Below, in pieces: positions 8,309 to 15,828 of a DNA stretch of 21,800 bases. The DNA lies in contig CAZWDL010000122.1 in the NCBI GenBank assembly GCA_964632995.1, positions 1 through 21,800 of the forward strand, written 5' to 3'. Made by a program: the position numbers and the translations under genes. The notes beneath the pieces were generated by a model. The model was not told the origin of the DNA. It worked only from the letters and a program-made list of their open reading frames with translations, and made no database searches. Each line of letters opens with the position of its first letter. Positions within the stretch are counted from its first letter, which is position 1. Source of the stretch: CAZWDL01 sp964632995. Lineage in GTDB: Bacteria > Bacteroidota > Bacteroidia > Chitinophagales > Saprospiraceae.

Positions 8309-8389
8309 AAAGCACTGTGCCTCGTCTCGTTTGATGAACGCAAAACTCGAAGTACAGCAACCAATGAGCGGCATACGGCGCCCGGAGTC

Positions 8390-8430
8390 AAAAAAAAGCA
8401 TCCTGAAAGTCAGGATGCTTTTAAGTTTTT
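8390..8430. terminator. Bidirectional intrinsic terminator between Lrp gene and rpoD
   Basis: Perfect 13-bp arms at 8394-8406 (AAAAGCATCCTGA) and 8410-8422 (TCAGGATGCTTTT) enclose the loop AAG. An A-run (8390-8397) lies on one side and T-rich sequence (to 8430) on the other, so the hairpin can end transcription from both convergent genes. It is the clearest terminator in the window. Confidence 0.9.
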
Positions 8431-8456
8431 CACAAAGGGAAAGTATAGAAAGTAAC

Positions 8457-9326
8457 TTACGCGCCGAGGTAGCTCTTCAGCAGTTTGCTGCGGTTGGCGG
8501 AGCGCAACTTGTTGATAGCTTTATCTTTAATTTGGCGAACGCGCTCACGGGTCAGGCCGAATTTTTCGCCGATGTCCTCCAGGGACATCGGATGTTCCAC
8601 GCCGATACCAAAATACAGTTTAATAACGTCACACTGCCGGTCGGTCAAGGTGCTGAGCGAACGTTCTATTTCGCGCCGCAGTGATTGGTTGTAATCCAGT
8701 TCCTGGTCCGTATCCGGTGTACTGCTGTTTTCCAGTACATCGAGCAGGGAATTATCTTCTCCCTCCACAAACGGAGCATCCATAGAAACGTGGCGGGCGG
8801 CAACACCCAGGGTAGTTTCCACCTCTTCGGTGGGAATATCCAGCGTTGTGGCCAACTCATCGGAAGAGGGCTCGCGCTCGTATTCCTGCTCCAGTTCGGA
8901 GAAAGCCTTGTTGATCTTGTTCAGGGAACCCACCTTGTTGAGCGGCAGGCGAACGATACGGGATTGTTCGGCCAGCGCCTGCAGGATGGACTGGCGAATC
9001 CACCATACCGCGTAGGAGATAAACTTGAAGCCTCGCGTTTCGTCAAAGCGCTGAGCAGCTTTGATCAAACCGAGGTTACCCTCATTGATGAGGTCACTCA
9101 ACGACAAGCCCTGGTTCTGATATTGTTTTGCGACGGAGACGACAAAGCGAAGGTTGGCTTTGGTCAGTTTTTCCAGCGCCGCCTGGTCTCCTTGTTTTAT
9201 TCTTTTAGCCAGCTCTACCTCCTCTTCAGGCGTCAATAAATCTACTTTCCCGATCTCCTGCAGATACTTTTCTAAAGATTGACTTTCCCGATTCGTGATA
9301 GACTTGGTAATCTTAAGCTGTCTCAT
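8457..9326 (-). CDS. rpoD: Primary RNA polymerase sigma factor (sigma-70, RpoD/SigA)
   Basis: This is the housekeeping sigma factor, in the short 289-residue form typical of Bacteroidota without region 1.1 or the non-conserved insert. Region 1.2 starts near residue 17 (LEKYLQEIGKVDLLTPEEEVELA). Region 2 follows (LTKANLRFVVSVAKQYQNQG, SLSDLINEGNLGLIKAAQRFD, FKFISYAVWWIRQSI, about 55-115), including the -10 recognition helix. Region 3 covers about 120-200 and region 4 ends with the -35 helix-turn-helix LTRERVRQIKDKAINKLR. The Bacteroidota promoter rule TAnnTTTG is read by this type of sigma. The ATG at 9326 gives the family N-terminus MRQLKITKSITNRES. It is monocistronic: a terminator follows and its promoter candidate lies just upstream. 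Confidence 0.97.
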   Translation of the reverse strand: MRQLKITKSITNRESQSLEKYLQEIGKVDLLTPEEEVELAKRIKQGDQAALEKLTKANLRFVVSVAKQYQNQGLSLSDLINEGNLGLIKAAQRFDETRGFKFISYAVWWIRQSILQALAEQSRIVRLPLNKVGSLNKINKAFSELEQEYEREPSSDELATTLDIPTEEVETTLGVAARHVSMDAPFVEGEDNSLLDVLENSSTPDTDQELDYNQSLRREIERSLSTLTDRQCDVIKLYFGIGVEHPMSLEDIGEKFGLTRERVRQIKDKAINKLRSANRSKLLKSYLGA

Positions 9327-9710
9327 GCACTGTAGCGTTTTTTTAAAAAATTTACAAAAAACCTAAAATTCCAACAATGGTCATTAGAAGGGTCAAAAGG
9401 TGGTGGGATATGAATAGGGATAAGCAGTACCGCCTCGCTGGCCCATTGAGGAAAAAAGACCATGTGAGGATGACTCATTCTTGTGTAATTTGTTTTGGTG
9501 TTATTCAGTCCTGCTAAATAAATGTGACTCACAGCGTACAAAAATAAGGTAATTCGCAGTATGAATCAAGTGTACAACGGTTCTTATACAATTGGAAAGC
9601 GGCAAAAGTTCCTGAGCCTTAGGAAGAAAAGTTAGAAATTGGATTTGGAAAAACCGTTTTTTTATTTTTTATTGTGAGACACCATTTCGATCTCCAAGAT
9701 ACCAGCATGC
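9327..9710. other. Divergent intergenic region between rpoD and the START-like gene
   Basis: This 384-bp AT-rich spacer holds the probable rpoD promoter at its left end (listed separately). It also holds a short palindrome TGTGACTCACA at 9523-9533. A long T-run sits at about 9657-9670, near the START-like gene. A 72-codon minus-strand reading frame (9323-9541) overlaps the rpoD start and promoter and resembles nothing I know, so I do not call it. No convincing consensus promoter for the plus-strand gene was found. Confidence 0.5.
9347..9378 (-). promoter_or_regulatory. Candidate rpoD promoter
   Basis: On the minus strand, TAAATTTT (9347-9354) matches seven of eight positions of TAnnTTTG counting free positions. 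ATTG (9375-9378) is a 3/4 match to the -33 TTTG, at a 20-nt spacer. Transcription would start about 15 nt before the rpoD ATG. Confidence 0.4.
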
Positions 9711-10091
9711 ATGGAACGAGTCAAATTCAACCTGGAATTCCTTTTTAGAGCTTCCCCAACTATTCTTTATAAATTTTTCACCACCCCCTCTTGCCTGATC
9801 CGCTGGTTCTGTGACGAAGTGGATATTCAGGGCAACACCTTCACCTTCATCTGGAGCGGATCAGAGGAAGTCGCCTATCTCATCGAAGAAGTCGAAGACG
9901 AACTGATCAGGTTTCAGTGGGAAGATGCTGAAGACGAAGAAGAGTTTCTGGAATTCCGCATTTCAAAATCTCCCGTCACCGGAGAAACCATCCTCGAAAT
10001 CACCGACTTCTGCGACGAAGACGAAACGGACGACCAGCGCCAGTACTGGGAAAGCCAGATCAGCGAGCTTCAGAAAGAAACGGGAGGGTGA
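9711..10091 (+). CDS. START-like (SRPBCC fold) domain protein
   Basis: This small 126-residue cytosolic protein matches the START-like family common in Bacteroidota, distantly related to AHSA1 and polyketide cyclase-type SRPBCC proteins. The opening VKFNLEFLFRASPTILYKFFTTPSCLIRWFCDEVD is the typical first helix and strand: a short 'structural' motif followed by a Pro-rich, Trp-containing helix. It continues with FTFIWSGSEEVAYLIE, LIRFQWED and ETILEITDFCDEDE, and closes with the long C-terminal helix that folds over the cavity (DQRQYWESQISELQKE). It is strongly acidic. Family members presumably bind a hydrophobic ligand or act as Hsp90-co-chaperone-like proteins, but no function is established to my knowledge. 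It stands alone, divergent from rpoD. Confidence 0.8.
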   Translation: MERVKFNLEFLFRASPTILYKFFTTPSCLIRWFCDEVDIQGNTFTFIWSGSEEVAYLIEEVEDELIRFQWEDAEDEEEFLEFRISKSPVTGETILEITDFCDEDETDDQRQYWESQISELQKETGG

Positions 10092-10147
10092 CGGGCCGTT
10101 GCCGGCTGCACAAGGCCTGAGCAGAGTGAGCCATGCACGAGGATTGA

Positions 10148-10305
10148 CAAAGACCGGCCAAGCTGCGAAAAGCTCAAGCAAGGGCATGCCCGGTTATAGC
10201 CAGCATCCAGCTCAAAGTCGGAAATCGGAAATCGGAAGAGGACTTAGCCGGGCTCTGCAAAGCGATGCCCGCTGATTCTCAAAGACCGGCCAAGCTGCGA
10301 AAAGC
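10148..10305 (+). repeat. Direct repeat pair of 26 bp in the START-like/small membrane protein spacer
   Basis: Two identical 26-bp copies lie at 10148-10173 and 10280-10305, starting CAAAGACCGGCCAAGCTGCG. Both are preceded by GATT at the same distance. Between them are a short tandem run of TCGGAAA-type units (about 10209-10226) and two loosely similar GCATGCCCG/CGATGCCCG stretches. The spacer therefore looks built from decayed repeat units. The right copy ends 7 bp before the stop codon of the minus-strand gene. Confidence 0.75.
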
Positions 10306-10311
10306 GAGCAT

Positions 10312-10716
10312 CTAGTCATAATACTCCACCAGCGACCAGATCATCAGGATAATCCCCGCCAGGGCCACCAGTCCGGCCAGAAAGCCGAAGAAGCCCAGGT
10401 TGACCAAAGCGCCGACCAGGGCCAAGGCCAGGGCCCCCAGCAATAACAGGACGCCGAGGCGAAAGCGGGAGTCATCCCAGACGCCGCGCGCCGCCCGTCT
10501 TTCCCTTTTCTTCGCCAGCTTCCCTTCCATCCGTTTCAGGCGCTTTTCCAGACGCTGCTTACGGCGCTCCGAACGAGCCTGGCGTCTTTTTTCTTTCTTG
10601 CTCAGCCGCTGTTCTACCGCCGCGGACTCAGCACTGCGCGGCATAATTGCCGCATCGGCTACGCTGGAAAGTCCAACTAAAAACAAAAACAGCGTTGAAA
10701 AAAATCGAATCTTCAT
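10312..10716 (-). CDS. Small exported basic protein with two C-terminal membrane helices
   Basis: I do not recognise a named family, though short Bacteroidota proteins with this layout are common. From the ATG at 10716 it has 134 residues: a signal peptide or first membrane helix (MKIRFFSTLFLFLVGLSSVADA), a short linker, then a 40-residue segment that is almost entirely Lys, Arg, Glu and Ala (LSKKEKRRQARSERRKQRLE onward), probably one long charged helix. Two closely spaced hydrophobic helices at the end (FRLGVLLLLGALALALVGAL and FFGFLAGLVALAGIILMIW) finish in SLVEYYD. An in-frame ATG at 10737 would add MEFKCLS ahead of the signal peptide and is less likely. It could be an inner-membrane protein with a charged periplasmic or cytosolic arm. 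No function is proposed. Confidence 0.65.
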   Translation of the reverse strand: MKIRFFSTLFLFLVGLSSVADAAIMPRSAESAAVEQRLSKKEKRRQARSERRKQRLEKRLKRMEGKLAKKRERRAARGVWDDSRFRLGVLLLLGALALALVGALVNLGFFGFLAGLVALAGIILMIWSLVEYYD

Positions 10717-10965
10717 TGACAAACATTTAAATTCCATATTGGAAAGGTAATTCGTCGAAGTAGTTTTTTTTTAAATCGCTTACCGCTAAATAGTAGTTTT
10801 TTGCTCAAATGTAATAAATTCCCCCGCTACAAAAGCTATTTTGAAGCCTCGAAGTAATTCACTTCGGACAGGCAGGCCCGGCGCCGGAAACCAAAGACAG
10901 GGGCGCTACGGCTGGTAACAGCACGGCTACATGCATCGACTAACAACCAATTAATCATTAAACCT

Positions 10966-13674
10966 ATGCGCATCACTTTCGGCCTGGCACTCGATGACCC
11001 GGCGCAACCTCAGCCCTTGGTTCCCACCGCCGGCGCGACGCATCTGGGGCCGCAGGGACTACTCCGCCGGATGGAAACCCACCTCGGCCTCAGCGGGCAT
11101 CCCGACGATAATGAATACCTGCGCATCGAACAATATCGGCAAGCTTTGCGCCGTCACCTCGATGCTGATCCGGAGGCTTTTTACCGCCGTTCTTTCGAGG
11201 CCGATCAGTTTGCTACAGCCGGGGACCTGCTGGCTCGCCGCGACGAACTTCGCCTGGCCGGCTGGGATTTTCAATCCGCAGCGCCCCTACCCTCCCGGCT
11301 GGCCTGTCTGGCCGCCCTCGAAACCCGCTTTCAGCACAGTGATTCCGCCGAGCTCGCCCCCGGTTTCGCCGATCGCTTTCTGAGTGTGGAGCAGCAAATG
11401 ACTCAGCACTCCCTGCCCCTCGATACCCTACTGGTCAATACCCCCTCCGAACTCCTTCCCACGCACTGGAAAAGGTTGTTTCGTAAGCTGAAGCAACAAG
11501 GCGTTGAACTGGAATACCTGAACGCTTCCATGCCCGAAGAAAATACCGACCTCAGCGTTCTGCAACGGGCCCTGCAAAACGAGGACCGGCAAAAGCAATC
11601 GCTGCGCGCCGACGGCTCTCTGCTTCTGCTACGCGGCAAACGGGAAACAGATCTGGCCGCCTTCCTCGCCACTCTGCTGCGGCGCAACGAAAACTTCCGG
11701 CCAGTCTGCCTCGTTCCACATAAGAACCGCTCGCTCGATAATGCGCTGATCCAGGAAGGCCTGCCCAGCATGGGCATTCTTTCCGCCTCCCTGGCCCGTC
11801 CTACCCTGCAGGTGCTCAAGCTCATTCCCGTTTTCCTCTGGCATCCCATCGATCCCTTCAAAGTGATGGAGTTCGTCTCCCTGGCCGTCAAGCCCCTGCA
11901 CGATGAACTGGCCGATCGCATTGCCATGCAAATGGCGCAAAGCCCCGGCATGATGGGCGAAGGCTGGCAACGCGCCATCAACGCTTTCTGGGCAGAACTC
12001 GATGAACGGGCCCAGAAAGACAGCTCTATCGATGTGCGCGAAATCAGACGCCAGTACAATTTCTGGTTTGAACGGGAGCGGTATGATTTTTCAGAAACGG
12101 CTCCCAAAGATGATGTGATCGCCATGTACGGCTACCTGGAACGCTGGGCGCGGCAGGTCTTCGAGGACAGCAACGGCAAGAATAACTCCCTGCTCGTTCT
12201 GCGCGATCAGGCCCGGCGCATCCGTGAACTGCTGGAAACGCTGCCGGAAACCCAACTCAGCCATCTGGAACTGGAGCGCATTGTACGCACCATCTACGAA
12301 CCGGCGCCGGTGCAGGTGGAAGTGCAGGAAAAAGGACACCTGCCGTATGTATACCAGCCCCACGCTTTTACCGGCCCCGTCGATGATCTCCTGTGGTGGA
12401 ACTTCGTGCAACGCGAGCCGGAACACTTCTTCTCCCGCTGGTACAAAAGCGAAAGAAATTATCTCGCGGGACTGGGCATCCACCTGGAAGAACCGGAGGA
12501 TGAAAATGCCCGCCTCATCTGGCAGCGCAAACGCCCCGTACTCTCGGCCCGCCGCCGCCTGATACTCGTCATTCCGGAATACATCGACGGCAGCCTCGTC
12601 CAATCCCATCCCCTATTCGGTAATATTGAGGCCGGTTTTAAGGGACTGGAATCAGTAACCTGCGACATCGACCGCCAGAGCTGTGCTCCCATCTGGAAGG
12701 AATTATTCGATCTGCCTGAAGAGGTGGAATTGCCGTCCCGGCAACTCGGTCGTCCCAGCCCCTTTCTCCTGCTCGATAAAACTTACCAACTCGACAAACG
12801 CGATGAGGAAACCTTTAGCAGCCTGGAGTCACTGTTCTACTACCCCTATCAATGGGTGTTCCGCCACAAACTGCAGTTGCGCAAATCCTCTATTCTCAGC
12901 ATTGTCTCTGATAGCACGCTGCTGGGTAACCTGGCTCATCGCTTCTTCGAACGGCTACTACAACAGGACCATCTGCTCCAGATGAACAAAGCAGCCGTCT
13001 ATCAGTGGATAGCCCGGCAAGCCGACGCCCTCTTTCAGCGCGAAGGCGCCGTCCTGCTCCTCTACGGCCGCGAACCGGAACGCATCAGCTTTATCAAACG
13101 CGTACAGTACGCCGCCTGGAGCCTGGTCAGCCTGATCCAGGCTAACGGCTGGCAGGTGCGCAGCACCGAGGAAGCACTGGCCGGCGACTTCCTCGGCATC
13201 CCCCTCAACGGCCGCGCCGACCTCGTGCTGGAAAAAAATGAGGAACTGGCCGTTGTCGACCTGAAATGGCGCGGCGCTTCCTATCGCGAACAAAGCATTC
13301 GCAATGAGGAAGACCTGCAACTCGTCCTCTACGCCAAACTGCTCACGCCCGATCAGCGCTGGTCGCACAGCGCTTATTTCATTATGCAAAAAGGCATCAT
13401 GATCGCCCGCAACCAACTCGCCTTCCGCGACATCACACCGGTCAGTCCCGACAGCGACCACATCGAAGTCAACCAGCGCATCCTCGACCGGATGCAGGCC
13501 ACCTTCCGCTGGCGCCTGAACCAGATCCGCCGGGGCCGCATCGAGGTGCGCTGCGCCCATACCCGGGCCGACCTGGAGGAAACTTATGGCGATGAATTGC
13601 TGGACCTGCTGGAAATGAAACAGGAGGACGCCCGGTGGGATGATTACAGGACCTTGATTTATCTGGTAAATTGA
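10966..13674 (+). CDS. AddB/RecB-like protein with C-terminal PD-(D/E)XK nuclease domain
   Basis: This 902-residue protein looks like the non-helicase partner of an AddAB-type recombination nuclease. The C-terminal nuclease has the RecB-family motifs in order: H658 in GNLAHRFFE, D752 in GRADLVLE, D765 and K767 in VVDLKW, and Q785/Y789 in LQLVLY. All catalytic residues are present. The N-terminal ~600 residues resemble an AddB-type inactivated helicase: LGPQGLLRRMETHLGL is at the start, but no Walker A (GxxxxGKT) is visible anywhere. The four-cysteine Fe-S cluster that some AddB proteins carry around the nuclease is also missing; only one Cys (VRCAHTR) lies after the domain. No AddA-like UvrD helicase is adjacent: the next gene is on the opposite strand. 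The role, double-strand-break end processing, is inferred. Confidence 0.82.
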   Translation: MRITFGLALDDPAQPQPLVPTAGATHLGPQGLLRRMETHLGLSGHPDDNEYLRIEQYRQALRRHLDADPEAFYRRSFEADQFATAGDLLARRDELRLAGWDFQSAAPLPSRLACLAALETRFQHSDSAELAPGFADRFLSVEQQMTQHSLPLDTLLVNTPSELLPTHWKRLFRKLKQQGVELEYLNASMPEENTDLSVLQRALQNEDRQKQSLRADGSLLLLRGKRETDLAAFLATLLRRNENFRPVCLVPHKNRSLDNALIQEGLPSMGILSASLARPTLQVLKLIPVFLWHPIDPFKVMEFVSLAVKPLHDELADRIAMQMAQSPGMMGEGWQRAINAFWAELDERAQKDSSIDVREIRRQYNFWFERERYDFSETAPKDDVIAMYGYLERWARQVFEDSNGKNNSLLVLRDQARRIRELLETLPETQLSHLELERIVRTIYEPAPVQVEVQEKGHLPYVYQPHAFTGPVDDLLWWNFVQREPEHFFSRWYKSERNYLAGLGIHLEEPEDENARLIWQRKRPVLSARRRLILVIPEYIDGSLVQSHPLFGNIEAGFKGLESVTCDIDRQSCAPIWKELFDLPEEVELPSRQLGRPSPFLLLDKTYQLDKRDEETFSSLESLFYYPYQWVFRHKLQLRKSSILSIVSDSTLLGNLAHRFFERLLQQDHLLQMNKAAVYQWIARQADALFQREGAVLLLYGREPERISFIKRVQYAAWSLVSLIQANGWQVRSTEEALAGDFLGIPLNGRADLVLEKNEELAVVDLKWRGASYREQSIRNEEDLQLVLYAKLLTPDQRWSHSAYFIMQKGIMIARNQLAFRDITPVSPDSDHIEVNQRILDRMQATFRWRLNQIRRGRIEVRCAHTRADLEETYGDELLDLLEMKQEDARWDDYRTLIYLVN

Positions 13675-13693
13675 GAAATAGAAACAGGAAAGC

Positions 13694-13784
13694 TTGCCCG
13701 ACCAGACTTCGAAGCGAAATGGGCAGGAGGAAATAAGAAATTTTATCCGACCGTGCGAAGCCTGGGTGGGAAGAAATAGGAAAG
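13694..13784 (+). repeat. Diverged tandem duplication downstream of the nuclease gene
   Basis: Copy 1 (13694-13740) and copy 2 (13743-13784) share the order CCGACC, CGAAGC, GGG-rich block and an AAATA(A/G)GAAA tail, with small gaps. A related GAAATAGAAACAGGAAAGC stretch precedes copy 1. The block fills most of the gap between two convergent genes. I see no terminator there. Confidence 0.45.
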
Positions 13785-13821
13785 CCGAGTGCTGATTAGG
13801 TTTTTGGGATTTATTATTTCT

Positions 13822-15552
13822 TTACCTTTTCTGCTCCACAAACTTCTGCACCTCTTTCCACTTCCGCGTATTCAGAATATCATCCGCCGTGGCCCAGCCG
13901 CGGCGGGCGTGGCCCACGCCGAAGCGCATATTAATGAAGCTGCCCAGATTATGGGTATCCGTGCCGAGAACCAGCATGACGCCGGCGTCGATGGCGGCGC
14001 GTACGCGGCGTACTTCCAGGTCCATGCGGGCGGGCTGGGCGTTAATTTCGAGGGCCGTGCCCGTTTCGGAGGCTTTGTCCAGTATCTTTTCAAAGTCGAG
14101 GGAATAGCCCTGGCGTTTGCCGATCAGACGGCCGAAGGGGTGGCCGATGGCGTTAACGTAGGGGTTATCCATGGCCGAGAGGATACGGTCAGTGTTGTCC
14201 TGATTCATGCGTCGGTGTACAGAGGCCACCACCCAGTCGCATTCTTTCAGGAAGTCGTCGGACAGGTCGAGGGAGCCGTCGGGCAGGATGTCTACCTCTA
14301 CCCCCTTTTTGATGAAATCGGAGCCGATTTTATCATTAAGTTTCTCAATTTCCTCGTACTGTTCGCCGAGTTCATCCTCGTCCAGGCCGCCGGCCTGGGT
14401 TTGTGATTTGCTGTGATCGGTGATGACGATGTAATCGTAGTCGAAGTTTTCCCGAACAAACTCGACGAGTTCCTCGATGCTGTTATTCCCGTCCGACCAG
14501 GTGGAGTGCATGTGCAGGTCGCCATGAATATCATCAAAAGAAACGAGGTCCGGGAGTTCGTCTTTCTCTGCCGCTTCGATCTCGCCGTTATCCCCCCGCA
14601 TTTCGGGGGGAATCCAGGGCAGGCCGAGGCGGCTGTAGATCGATTCTTCCGTTTTCCCCGCCAGTTTTTTGTCTCCGGAAAAGAGGCCGTACTCGTTGAT
14701 CTTCCAGTCTTTTTCCTGCGCCATTTTACGCAGGTGCACGTTGTGGGCTTTGGAGCCGGTGAAGTACAGCATGGCCGCTCCGAATTCACCTTCCTCGAAT
14801 ATGCGCAGATCCACGTCGCGATCCTCAGCTTTGGTATGCACGGTCGACTTCTTTTTCCCTTTGGCAACTACCTTCTTCACGATATCCATATCAGTAAAGT
14901 GGTCCATAATCTTTTCCCGTTCCGACTCTTTTGCGGTGACCAGGATATCGATGTCGCCGATCGTCGTCCGGCGGCGGCGGATGCTGCCCACTACCTCTAT
15001 TTCATCCAGGTCACAGGCCTCTTTCAAATTTTCGACGATTTCCCCGGCGATTTCCACGGCGTCGGCCAGGAGGATGCGATCACCCGCCGACTCCCGCTGC
15101 GCAATGCCGTCGAGGATGTTCTGAACGGTTTTCTCACCAAAGCCTTTGATTTCCTCTACTTCCCCGCTTTCCAGCGCCTCGACCAGGTCTTCCTTGGTTT
15201 TGATATTGAGCTCTTTTTGCAGCGTTTTCAGCGTTTCCGGTCCCACGCCTTCTATCTCCAGCAGGTCGACAAAATCCTCCGGGATAGTCTTCTTAAGTTC
15301 CTCATATTTTTCAATCTTTCCGGTCTTTATGTATTCCCGGACCTTATCAGCAATACTCTCTCCGATATTCCGGATATCTTCAAGTTTCTCCTCTTCTTCC
15401 ATGATTTCCGACACATCCTCGGGCAGGTTGTCGATAGCGCGGGCGGCATTCTCGTAGGCGCGGGCCCGGTACTCGTCCCCGTTGCCCTGTAATTCGTAAA
15501 TGGCCGCCATGTCGCTGAATATCTTGGCCAGTTCGCGATTGTACTTACTCAT
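13822..15552 (-). CDS. polX: DNA polymerase X with C-terminal PHP exonuclease domain
   Basis: This is a 576-residue bacterial PolX, a gap-filling polymerase with a PHP-type 3'-5' exonuclease, used in base-excision and end-joining-type repair. The N-terminal 8-kDa and HhH part (EIEGVGPETLKTLQKEL, IKGFGEKTVQNILDG) is followed by the nucleotidyltransferase motif GSIRRRRTTIGDIDILV with the DxD pair, the third carboxylate in DRDVDLRIF, and FTGSKAHNVHLR. The PHP domain begins near residue 335 with GDLHMHSTWSDG. It carries ITDHSKS, GVEVDILPDGSLDL, ASVHRR, GHPFGRLIG, INAQP and GTDTHN, so the metal ligands look complete. The frame is open to a GTG at 15591, but the ATG at 15552 gives the family N-terminus MSKYNRELAKIF. 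It follows the protease and ligase genes on the same strand. The call is very secure. Confidence 0.96.
   Translation of the reverse strand: MSKYNRELAKIFSDMAAIYELQGNGDEYRARAYENAARAIDNLPEDVSEIMEEEEKLEDIRNIGESIADKVREYIKTGKIEKYEELKKTIPEDFVDLLEIEGVGPETLKTLQKELNIKTKEDLVEALESGEVEEIKGFGEKTVQNILDGIAQRESAGDRILLADAVEIAGEIVENLKEACDLDEIEVVGSIRRRRTTIGDIDILVTAKESEREKIMDHFTDMDIVKKVVAKGKKKSTVHTKAEDRDVDLRIFEEGEFGAAMLYFTGSKAHNVHLRKMAQEKDWKINEYGLFSGDKKLAGKTEESIYSRLGLPWIPPEMRGDNGEIEAAEKDELPDLVSFDDIHGDLHMHSTWSDGNNSIEELVEFVRENFDYDYIVITDHSKSQTQAGGLDEDELGEQYEEIEKLNDKIGSDFIKKGVEVDILPDGSLDLSDDFLKECDWVVASVHRRMNQDNTDRILSAMDNPYVNAIGHPFGRLIGKRQGYSLDFEKILDKASETGTALEINAQPARMDLEVRRVRAAIDAGVMLVLGTDTHNLGSFINMRFGVGHARRGWATADDILNTRKWKEVQKFVEQKR
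14591..14611 (-). other. GC-rich hairpin inside polX at the polymerase/PHP linker
   Basis: Perfect 8-bp arms TCCCCCCG (14591-14598) and CGGGGGGA (14604-14611) enclose a 5-nt loop. The hairpin falls within the codons for PPEMRGD, about residues 313-320, between the polymerase core and the PHP domain. It may be chance from proline and glycine codons, or slow translation at a domain boundary. Confidence 0.6.
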
Positions 15553-15634
15553 AGTTCTCAGGTTTGGGTCATTCGAAATGATTGCGAACACTCCAGATGA
15601 ATTTAATCTCTTCTACTTCGAAAAAGTTTTTTTG

Positions 15635-15759
15635 TTACACAGAGTCACACACCCATCTGCCTTGCCTCCTCCGCCAAAGTAGCCCTTGGCTACGGCGGCC
15701 GGAAGTACCTGTGTACGGCCATAGGGCCCGTCTGGGCGGGTTTGTGTATCTCTGTGTAA
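15635..15759. repeat. Structured 125-bp intergenic element with terminal inverted repeats (REP/MITE-like)
   Basis: The ends are perfect 10-bp inverted repeats, TTACACAGAG (15635-15644) and CTCTGTGTAA (15750-15759), and the similarity continues inward to ACCC/GGGT. Nested inside is a hairpin of CCGCC+GTAGCC (15671-15684, with an AAA bulge) and GGCTACGGCGG (15688-15698). A further GGCCG/CGGCC pair is at 15697-15701 and 15716-15720. The octamer TTCTACTT occurs at 15611-15618 and again directly after the right end at 15760-15767. It lies between polX and the protease gene, where it could form mRNA structure. There is no coding capacity, so it is non-autonomous if mobile. Confidence 0.6.
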
Positions 15760-15787
15760 TTCTACTTTTGGAGCAGACTCACTGTTA

Positions 15788-15827
15788 TACTGCTCTGCGG
15801 TTCCTCTGTTCTTCTGTTCTGCCGTTC
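15788..15827 (-). repeat. Five degenerate 8-bp tandem repeat units after the protease gene
   Basis: Read on the minus strand, the units are GAACGGCA, GAACAGAA, GAACAGAG, GAACCGCA and GAGCAGTA, starting immediately after the protease stop codon. The period is exactly 8. The ACAGAG core resembles the ends of the neighbouring 125-bp element. Confidence 0.65.
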
Positions 15828-15828
15828 T

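Noticed and set aside
9523..9533. TGTGACTCACA as a CRP-type site
   Set aside because: CRP half-sites are separated by 6 nt, not 1, and no CRP-type context is visible.
9323..9541. 72-codon minus-strand frame whose stop overlaps the rpoD start (ATGA)
   Set aside because: The overlap looks like translational coupling, but the frame runs through the candidate rpoD promoter, its composition is not protein-like, and no family is recognised.
14413..15492. 359-codon open frame on the plus strand
   Set aside because: It is antisense to polX and shows no domain or start context.
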